A stretch of DNA of 64,000 nucleotides from Chrysoporthe austroafricana (Eukaryota > Ascomycota > Sordariomycetes > Diaporthales > Cryphonectriaceae). This document shows positions 56,258 through 64,000 of this stretch, in pieces (within the stretch, counting starts at the first letter, position 1; each line of letters begins with the position of its first letter). The DNA lies in assembly GCA_001051155.2 (NCBI GenBank), contig JYIP02000004.1, positions 1,613,576 through 1,677,575 on the forward strand. Reading direction: 5' to 3'. Position numbers and translations under genes: made by a program. The notes under the pieces are model-generated. The model saw nothing but the letters and a program-made list of their open reading frames with translations. It made no database searches and had not been told where the DNA came from.

Positions 56258-57115
56258 GGTGGTTCTTTGCGGCGCGGACAACGACGATGCAATGAAGACG
56301 TAGGTTACTAGAGATCTGTCTGTTGCCGAAGCAGAGTTTCCACTGCTCCAAAAACCGATGCTGGCAGCCTGACAAGCCAAGAATTATATAGCTGGCCTTG
56401 CGGTCAGCAGCTCCATTCTCATGCAGCTGCGTACATAATACGAAATGTCAGATGTACACCGTATCCAGTAGGGCGAAGCCTCGTGTCGTGTCGTGTAGGC
56501 TGCTGCTGGGATTCGTCAGTACGTCGGTCACTATTGGGCCCCCTGTCCTTGTCCCTCGGTGCCGGTTCCGGCCTGCAGTCTCGACCTGGCGCCGGCTGAG
56601 AGGGACCCTTGAACTTCATCTACACAAGTACACGGACAATATCACGAACACATGCCATTGTCCTGGATTTCTCGTCAACATATATGAAGACTTCCCAAGG
56701 GACTGAGGGGCCTCGCACACGGGGCAATGGCCTGAGCTAAGAACGGACCCCGACTTGACCTTCCGTTGTCACCGCCTACTCGCGCCCTCTCCTATTCAGC
56801 TCAGCTCCGGTTCAGGTTCACCCACTCAACACGTCGCGATCGCACTTCTTCCTCAGACTCACCCGTAGAGCAAGTAAGACGCGAATCGGACGCCATGGAA
56901 GACACGAATGGTTCTGGAATCCGGAGTCGCCAGAGGTGAGAATTTCCCGTCCCGCTCTCTAAGTCCTGGTCCTCCCTCGCCTCACTGTCAAGACGCCCTT
57001 CGCTGTGTTGGGCAACTGATCAGCACTTCATATATTGTCTACCCTTTTCCCTCACCCACGTCGCGTCGTTCTGTCTGTGTTGTATGTTCTCGTCCAAAGA
57101 CGAAGAACAAAAATA
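56258..57115. other. Divergent intergenic region with a possible first exon of Ste14
   Basis: At 56895-56935 GCC-ATGG opens a 41-nt frame ending at the donor GTGAGA. Splicing to the AG at 57098-57099 would read straight into the Ste14 frame. Otherwise nothing was recognised. Confidence 0.4.
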
Positions 57116-58141
57116 ATGCACTCTCCCACCTCCTCAACCACCACAGTGTTTCCACCACTGCCCCAGGCGAGTCCGCGGTTCAGTGGAGATGACGGCGCTC
57201 GGAAGCCCTCCCTGCGCGCTTCAGGCCGTGATAGCAGCGTCACACGCAACAGGCGGCGCTCCCTTGGCCACGTTGCCCTGCTAGACATCCAGAGCCAAGT
57301 CCAGGCTTCCCACCACGCAAACATACGCACCCACTCACGCTCCAACTCTGTGTCCTCCACCCTTGCTGACACCCTACCCACGCTCAGCCCCTTGGCGGAG
57401 TCCCGCTTCGACGCCTATAGCCCGGACAAGCCCTACCTCCCGGGCCAGCCCAAGTCGCTGTCCGGCATCGCCCTGCGGGCCTTCTGCCTGGGCATCGCGC
57501 TCGCCCTCGGCGTGGTCAGCACCGTCGCAGCGCTCGCCCTCACGGGGAGCCCCCTCTGGCGCCTCCCCTTCTTCCTCTCCGCGCTGTCCGCCTTCCACTT
57601 CCTCGAGTTCTGGACCACGGCCGCCTACAACACGCGCGAGGCAGAGATCTCCTCCTTCCTGCTTACCGCTAACTGGCCCGCGTACGCCATCGCCCACACC
57701 GCCGCGTCCATCGAGTGCCTGCTCACTAGCGTGCTGTTTCCCGACCGGCGGTGGGCCCCTTACCACCTGGGGACGGCCGGCATGCTCCTCGGCCTCGCCT
57801 GCGTCCTCGTCGGGCAGGTCGTGCGGTCCGCCGCCATGGTTCAGGCCGGCCCCAGCTTCAACCACATCGTGCAGCAGACGCAGAAGCGCGAGCACATCCT
57901 GGTCACGACGGGGATCTACGGGACCCTGCGACACCCGAGCTACTTTGGGTTCTTCTGGTGGGGGCTGGGGACGCAGCTGGTCATGGGTAATGTGGTATGT
58001 TTCGTCGCGTACGCGGCTGTGCTGTGGAAATTCTTCTCGGAGAGGATCAAGGTTGAGGAGGGGTTCCTGGTCCAGTTCTTTGGGGACGAGTATGTGAGTT
58101 ACAGGCGGAGGGTGGGCACCAAGATCCCATTTGTGCCTTGA
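57116..58141 (+). CDS. STE14: Protein-S-isoprenylcysteine O-methyltransferase (Ste14)
   Basis: ER membrane enzyme that methylates the C-terminal prenylated cysteine of CaaX proteins such as Ras, Rho and mating pheromone, using SAM. From the first in-frame ATG (57116) the protein has 341 residues; an upstream exon at 56895-56935 may add a short N-terminus. Residues 1-110 are Ser/Thr/Arg-rich and not conserved in type. Hydrophobic helices follow from about 118 on (AFCLGIALALGVVSTVAALAL, and others). The ICMT core has HFLEFWTT, GLACVLVGQVVRSAAMVQAG, FNHIVQ, the SAM-site segment LRHPSYFGFFWWGLGTQL, and ends ERIKVEEGFLVQFFGDEY with a Tyr-Arg-Arg-Arg close to the C-terminus. Single exon from 57116. 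It converges on DGAT1. Confidence 0.92.
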   Translation: MHSPTSSTTTVFPPLPQASPRFSGDDGARKPSLRASGRDSSVTRNRRRSLGHVALLDIQSQVQASHHANIRTHSRSNSVSSTLADTLPTLSPLAESRFDAYSPDKPYLPGQPKSLSGIALRAFCLGIALALGVVSTVAALALTGSPLWRLPFFLSALSAFHFLEFWTTAAYNTREAEISSFLLTANWPAYAIAHTAASIECLLTSVLFPDRRWAPYHLGTAGMLLGLACVLVGQVVRSAAMVQAGPSFNHIVQQTQKREHILVTTGIYGTLRHPSYFGFFWWGLGTQLVMGNVVCFVAYAAVLWKFFSERIKVEEGFLVQFFGDEYVSYRRRVGTKIPFVP

Positions 58142-58544
58142 GATTGCGTATGAAGGACACCCACGTGGATAAAGGGAGGGATTTTGGGGGATCAATGAAG
58201 GGGAAGGCACGGTGTGGCGGTAATAGACGCCAAATTGAATACGTATGAGGCATCATCGACCGGGATGGATGTGCCATCCGGCTGCTGCGTATGAAGGACG
58301 GAAGTTAGCCGTTGATATCTAGAAAGGACTCGGATGCTAGATGTTGAAGTGGCAAGAAGATTGTACATGAGACCTAGATCACAGCACCGGCAGACAAAGT
58401 CTAGGCTCATTGCAAATTAGAAACCACGCTGTGCAAATTTGGCAGACGCCTCGATATATGACAAGATGACAATTCAACGCTGTATTCGGATGCCCACTAG
58501 AGACCAGACAACGGTGCCATTTCCCAATGCTCGCAGTAGTTACA
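58142..58544. other. Convergent intergenic spacer
   Basis: About 400 bp between the Ste14 and DGAT1 stop codons. Only short frames; probably the two 3' UTRs. Confidence 0.45.
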
Positions 58545-60329
58545 TCATTGAAGCACCGGCGGCTTTCCTTGTGACGAATTCCACTTCGCACTGATACTAC
58601 CGAATTTGATCTGCCAGGCATAAAAGTAACACAGCGCAGCAAACGGCTGACCAAACGTCGTGAACGTGACCCAGAAGATACAGTTGCCGATCATTTTCTT
58701 CGTGGGCGAGTCGGCCTTCTCGAAACGCTTGGTGAAGGCGATGAGGGGCAGCTGAATGAGCATGCCGATGAAGGCGACCCCTGGCAAGCATGAAAGGTCA
58801 GCAGCCGCCGCGGCCGCCTAGAAACGTCTAGGGAGGCAACGCAGTAGTAGGGCTTCAGACTCACCGATGGGATTGTGCGTGGGGATCCCCACGGCCAGCT
58901 CGTGAAGAAAAGCCGACAGAGAAAATACTATAAACGCTGCGAAATGAAAGGAGTACCCGCGCCCCATGAGCGGTGAGAAGACGTGGCGGCGGAAGTAATT
59001 CGAGACGGGCTTGTTCCACGTCCGCCAATACGTTCCAAGACTATCACTGTTCCACCCTGTTCATGGCGTAGTCAGTATCACCACTGGTTGCACGACATGC
59101 TACCCCTGTGTGTCTCAGACGCTTTGCTTACAGTCATCATAGAAAGACCGATCTGCGAATCTCATAACCTCTGCCAAGGCATTCAAGAACGACTGAAACA
59201 ATGCAAAGAATCCAGCCAGCCAAATGACCAGCGAGATGGTCGACAGCTTGAGCACCCTCTCCACCATCGCGGCGACATCCCACTCCCTCCACGCGCGGAG
59301 CGAATTCTGCAGGGTCGGCGCCGCATACTGCGCGCTGAGCAGCCACATGACCACACACAGCCCAACGACCTCGAGCAGCCTCTTCGCAACGAACACCCAG
59401 CGGATCTTGTCCGTCCGGGGATACACGGGCTGGTAGATGAGCGTGGGCGCCCACCAGAAATAGCACAGGTTTCCGAAGGTCACGTTCTCTGGGTACGGAC
59501 ACGAGCGGTACAGCTCGGGTATGGCCTCGAACTCGCCGGTCTGCGGGTGCAGATAAGCGTGCCGCAGGTCGCGGTTGGTGAGGGCATAGCTGGCTGTCTT
59601 GAGCCAGACGATGATCGCGTGCATCTCGACGATGGTCCCAATGAGCGGATGGTTGACGTAGTAGTAGACGGCCCAGGAGGTTATGACCAGCCCGAGCGAG
59701 ATGTTGCAGGCATGCAGCGCCGCGATGATGTACCAGGTCATGCGGAATCGGGCCTGCTGGTCCTCGGTGGGCGAGCTGCTACCGTCCTTACTCTTGGCAT
59801 CACCGTCCTGGTGCTCATCCGCTTCCTGGCCGTCGCTGCGCCGGCGCCTGTTATACATGCGCAGCCGCTGTGTCCGGGCCTCAAACCCGGCAAAAAGTTC
59901 GATGAGATATGCGAGCAAGAGGCAGCACGGCACAAGGGTGTACAGGACGAACCCGACCTGAAGGTCCTGCTTCCTAAAGTCGTGGCACCGGACGCAGATG
60001 AGCACGCCGTACTTTTGGATGTTCTCAATCAGGAGGCGCAGATTCCCAGCGATGAGCACGATGAGGCCCAGGTTCCTGAAACCGAGGAAGCTCGGCGTCG
60101 CTGCGGCGTCGTGGCTCAAGGTGGAGGGCCGCGAGGCGTAGTGCACCGCGGCTATGTGGCGGTACTTCCTGCTGAGGGCCTTTTTGAGCGCCTTGGTGTC
60201 GGTTGGGCTGCTGGCATCCTGAGGCCTGGCATTCAGCTTGTCGTGATGTGCTTGCTGGTCGGAGGGACCGCGCCGGACAACATCGTTGGCGGCGGTCTGG
60301 ATGCCTGTTGACGAGGCTGCTCGGTCCAT
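58545..60329 (-). CDS. Diacylglycerol O-acyltransferase 1 (MBOAT family)
   Basis: ER multi-pass enzyme that makes triacylglycerol from diacylglycerol and acyl-CoA. Exons on the minus strand (59132-60329, 58865-59056, 58545-58780) give 541 residues. Splicing restores SFYDD-WWNSDSLGTYWRTW and HNPIG-VAFIGM. Motifs are FWWAPTLIYQPVYPRT, the DGAT/ACAT block FYDDWWN (396-402) and the MBOAT active-site His451 in SAFLHELAVGIPTHN. The N-terminal 75 residues are polar, and a Lys/Asp/Ser-rich loop (about 162-195) sits between early helices. The APTLxYQPxYPRT form and the YPENVTFGNLCYF context favour DGAT1 over sterol acyltransferase Are1/2, which is the alternative. It acts downstream of the Slc1-like enzyme at 1 kb. 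Confidence 0.9.
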
Positions 60330-61485
60330 GGTGATAGACCGGCCCCGGGAGCCTCAATTGGCTCTGCGAGCGCGCGGACTCACCTCTATATTTATGTCGT
60401 ACTTATCTGAAGAATGCAACTGGGGCTGTTGAGCCGGATCGAGGCCACATGCGTCATGAGATGGACGTGGCCAGGGCGCGGTCGCGACGGGGTGACTGCC
60501 TTTTGTCACCTGTTGACGCAATGTTGAAAATGACCGTTAAACGTGGTCGGGGTTTAAGGTTCGCGCTCGCCTGCCCTGAGAGTCTGCGGGGCCAGTGCCT
60601 TCATCCACGCACGCGATGCACGAAAGGTGCCAATTCACAATTATGGCAAGAGGGAGAGCATTGATTTGAAGACTTGGTTCTGAGTGGCCACTGCGGGAGG
60701 AGAATTTCAGCTCGGAATGTGGAGTGATGCCTTTGTCCAGCAACAACATGGGTGTAGATCTATGTCCAAGCGGGATGATCCGGAATGCGAGGCATTGGGT
60801 AGCAGGGCTCACAATGCAGTCTAGAGGCTGCTAGTGATATAGTTCCCAGCCCCGAGCCTCAACAATTCAACTTGTGTGCGGAGTAGTCCATTTAAGTCCT
60901 CTTCCTGGTCTGCAGATGCCCAGAAGTTGCATATTGCGAATTGTTGTAGTGGCTAGTTGCAGTTGCAATGCACCACCTGTTGGGAATTCGATTGACGCTG
61001 AGTCTCGGAAGAAACCGGCAGACTGAGTACGCCGTAGACACACATTTACTCGAATGCATAGCCGCCTCTTGGTAGACTGGCCCCATAGAGAATAGAAGTG
61101 GTCTCAAGTGATGGAAATACAGAGGCATCCAAGGTTCAGCCAACTGAGGCGGCTCCTTTGTGAAGCAGGGCGCCAGTGGCTTTGGTATGGAGTACTGTTG
61201 TACCTGGGTACGTCTGGCGGGCCGAAGACCAGCCGACGCTGCGATCTGGTTGGCTGGATTTTCTTTGAGTTAGAGCTTATTTCCTTCCTACAGAGGAACC
61301 TGTACAGACGTACATCCTTGCAACGACGCGCGACGTCGACTCCAGCTCACCTCTGGTTTCTCACCACGCTTTACACCCTCTCAACACAACCACCTTTACT
61401 TGTACATCAGCCATCAGTCCTGTCTCCTCGAATGGGCGTCCTTCCTTGACGGCACTTACTTCTTCATGAGCTCCACCTAGCAGAC
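60330..61485. other. Divergent intergenic region between DGAT1 and Pfs2
   Basis: About 1.15 kb with only short frames. TATATTTATG near 60389 (57 bp upstream of the DGAT1 start) is AT-rich and could act in the DGAT1 promoter. Nothing else was recognised. Confidence 0.4.
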
Positions 61486-63492
61486 ATGTCCTACATCCCC
61501 AGGCGGGATTTCGACAAGGGTGGTCGAGGTGGTGGAGGTGAAGATGGGGGCTTCGATGCCTTCCAGAAGACTAAGGGGAGGCGTATGTACAGTCTGCCCC
61601 CTTTATCTTGCCTTTCTGACTCTTGAAAACAATGCAGGCCCTGTCACAGACTACGGAGCCACCATTACCCACTGGATGCGCCATCGGATACCCAAGTACA
61701 AGGGCTCTTACACAGGCGAACTCGAACGGCCGAGTCCCAGTTATCTCATAGATGTAAGCTGCATCAGCTTGAAGGCTACAGGCTCTCCTACTCACAGCGC
61801 TTGCAGATGATACCCCCTGCTGCAAGGACCACTAGTGCCGCAGATTCGATACCAGGCCGTTGGGTTCATCAGTCTCTCAACAAGGTGAAACATCCTGTCA
61901 ATGTGGTTCGATGGACTCCTGAAGGTCGTCGTCTCTTGACGGCTTCCAGCAGTGGCGAGTTCACCTTATGGAACGGCACCGCTTTTAATTTCGAGACCAT
62001 CATGCAGGCGCATGATTCCGCCATTCGAGCACTTGAGTACTCCCACTCGGACGACTGGTTGATTTCTGCAGATCATGACGGCGTCATCAAGTACTGGCAA
62101 CCCAACTTCAACAACGTAGAAAGCATCCGCGGTCATCACGACCCTATCAGAGATCTTGCCATCGCACCCACGGATCTGAAGTTTGTCACGGCTTCCGATG
62201 ACTCCACACTCAAGGTGTTTGATTTTGCCGGCGGCGTTGCGGAGATGACCCTGTCTGGCCACGGCTGGGATGCCAAGACCTGCGACTGGCATCCCACCAA
62301 GGGGCTTATCGCATCCGGGTCTAAGGATCATTTGATCAAGCTTTGGGACCCTCGCTCTGGTCGCTGCCTTACGACGCTGCATGGACATAAGAACACGGTC
62401 ACCAAAGTCATGTTCGAGCGGGTCAATGGCATGTGTCTGGCCACGGGCGGTCGTGATAACACCGCGCGAATATTCGATCTGCGAATGATGCGTGACATCT
62501 GCCTGATTCGAGGGCACGAGAAAGACATCACCACGTTCACGTGGCATCCGATTCATGCCAATCTCCTCAGCACGGGTGGTGGTGATGGTGCTCTCCATCA
62601 CTACCTCCTGGATGAGCCAAATGCCCCCGAAAGCCAGGCTGCGTCGAAGGCCGTCTACGACAGTCCCGATCCCGAGACAGCCCCGCTTCAGACGATTTAC
62701 CCAGCACACAAGCTCCCATTCGCCCATGATATGGCCATTTGGTCATTGGATTGGCATCCTCTCGGCCATATCCTCGCCTCTGGCTCGAATGACCGTCTCA
62801 CGCGGTTCTGGACTCGTGCAAGGCCCGGTGATGTGACTTACCTCAAAGACCAGTACCACATCGGCGAGGCCGCGGCCATGGCAAACAACACCTTCGTTGG
62901 ATCTAAGAACCGCAGGCAGAGACAGGAGGAAGAGGCTCAAGAAGCCGAGGATGAGATGGACGGTCTCGAGGATCAGAAAATGCCTATGAAGTCAGCTTCC
63001 GCCTTCCCTGGAATTCCGGGCCTGCCCTTGCCGGGAAGTGGTATTGTCCCGCCTCCAGGTATTCCGGGAGTCGGGATGGGCTCGGGGTCCGCGTCAATAC
63101 CACCGAACCTTCCTTTCCCCATACCTCCTCCCGGCTTAAACGGACAGATACCACCTCCGCCTCTCCCGGGATTCGACCCGGGCAATCCACCCGACATGGC
63201 CAAGATCGCGGAGATGATGCAAAGAGCCGGTATACCGATGCCCCCGCCCCCCGGGAATGGGATTGCACCCCCGCCGCCTGGTATTCTTCTACCCGGTCTC
63301 ATCCCCCCTCCACCCAACGCGCAGCTTCCTACCGGTTATGTGCCTCCGCCGATACCGATCCCTGGAATGGACGCTGGAGCGATGGGAGGTGATGCAGGTA
63401 GCAACGCAGCGCGGAGACGAGCGCCGTTGCCAAGCCAGGAAGAGAGCCTTAAGATGGAACAACGCAAAGGCCATTACACCCGTGCTCATTAG
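61486..63492 (+). CDS. PFS2: Polyadenylation factor subunit 2 (WD40 protein Pfs2/WDR33)
   Basis: Scaffold of the cleavage and polyadenylation factor; with its partner it recognises the poly(A) signal of pre-mRNA in the nucleus. Three exons (61486-61582, 61638-61753, 61807-63492) give 632 residues. The introns (55 and 53 nt) join [22 protein letters not shown] and [18 protein letters not shown] in frame. The N-terminus [13 protein letters not shown] is typical. Seven WD repeats follow between about residues 95 and 390 (for example [60 protein letters not shown]). Residues about 430-590 form a Pro/Gly-rich tail. The protein ends [17 protein letters not shown]. The frame stays open for 68 codons after the TAG. 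Confidence 0.94.
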
Positions 63493-64000
63493 GAGGCGGC
63501 ACATGGAGGTGGTGGATCCGATGGTGAGCCAAATCTTTTGGGACCTGTGCGCAGGGTTGCAGTCCGAAGAGACCAGAACAAGACAAAGTCTCAAAAGAGG
63601 TCCATGAGACGAGCGATGAAGAGCAAGAGCGCTATCCAAGACGATCTCAAAAACTCGAAACGCAAGTCAGTGGTTGCCGACGGGTCCAACGGTTCCTAAC
63701 AAGAGATCCCGATGATCATCAGAATTTGGCTAGCGATTGCCCACCGAATAGCGCAGGCGTAAGGGACATACGAGGCAGAAGCGCCCTAGTATCGTTTCCT
63801 CAACAACGGAGGCTGAGGTGTGCTCCTGCTTCTCTTCCTGCCATGCATTAATTGTACGAACTGATGGGTAGAGCCCTGTTTGAGAACTCGAGAGGATCCG
63901 CACCTCCTGCTCGCTGGCAATTGACATACTAGGCTTCCCACATGTCTGGACTCCAGTGGGCTTTGACCGATACTCCGAAGGCATTCAAGCACAACATCGT
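63493..64000. other. Downstream of Pfs2; in-frame extension then intergenic
   Basis: 63493-63696 continues the Pfs2 frame for 68 codons to TAA at 63697, with GGGGSDGEPNLLGPVRRVAV followed by a Lys/Ser/Arg-rich segment and VVADGSNGS. From 63700 to the end only short frames are seen. Confidence 0.4.

Noticed and set aside
57374..58210. 278-codon minus-strand frame over Ste14
   Set aside because: Antisense shadow; the plus strand has the full ICMT core.
58983..60311. 442-codon plus-strand frame
   Set aside because: Exact antisense of DGAT1 exons, which have clear motifs and splice sites on the minus strand; GC-rich third positions create such mirror frames.

Overview
This window reads as nuclear DNA of a filamentous ascomycete, most likely a Sordariomycete. 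Genes are GC-rich and dense, introns are short (about 50-110 nt) with GT..AG ends and CTRAC-type branch sites, and the gene set is typical of Pezizomycotina. A sharply bounded AT-rich island of retrotransposons (about 23.2-47.0 kb) carries the marks of repeat-induced point mutation (RIP). Genus and species cannot be named from the sequence alone. All gene models are reconstructed by eye from splice signals and reading-frame continuity.

Left arm (1-23.2 kb): 1-acyl-glycerol-3-phosphate acyltransferase (+), a small secreted cysteine-rich protein (+), S-formylglutathione hydrolase (+), the polarity/trafficking protein Afi1 (-), an EF-hand myosin regulatory light chain-like protein (+), a TPR/DnaJ co-chaperone (+), the ER translocon J-protein Sec63 (+) and a four-exon GMC oxidoreductase (-). 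The GMC start codon lies 250 bp from the transposon island.

Island (23,185-46,991): a nest that can be ordered from target-site duplications. The outer shell is a Fot1/pogo-like DNA transposon of about 1.85 kb (TA duplication, inverted termini of 41-44 bp). A plus-strand Ty3/gypsy-like chromodomain element (gypsy-1, 24,180-46,132) sits inside it with the duplication TAATA. Two minus-strand relatives sit inside gypsy-1: gypsy-2 (24,294-31,712) in its 5' LTR and gypsy-3 (32,132-39,444, duplication CAAAG) in its gag. All gag-pol frames are broken. Each retroelement also carries an antisense accessory ORF (cysteine cluster plus charged coiled-coil-like region) between the chromodomain and the 3' LTR, and it is less damaged than gag-pol. 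An N and a homopolymer block at 25.03-25.16 kb look like an assembly fault.

Right arm (47-64 kb): a fungal SLATT-type two-helix membrane protein (-), an intron-containing tRNA-Arg (-), a dehydrin-like repeat stress protein (-), a Pex8-like peroxin ending in SKL (-), a TMEM170-family membrane protein (+), a maltose/nodulation-type O-acetyltransferase (-), isoprenylcysteine methyltransferase Ste14 (+), diacylglycerol acyltransferase DGAT1 (-) and the mRNA 3'-end factor Pfs2 (+). Most are housekeeping genes. I see no secondary-metabolite cluster, CRISPR array or prokaryote-type operon.

Points most worth a second look: coding-like frames that continue past the stop codons of the TPR/DnaJ gene (106 codons with a membrane segment) and of Pfs2 (68 codons), the retroelement accessory ORF, and the SLATT protein beside the island.
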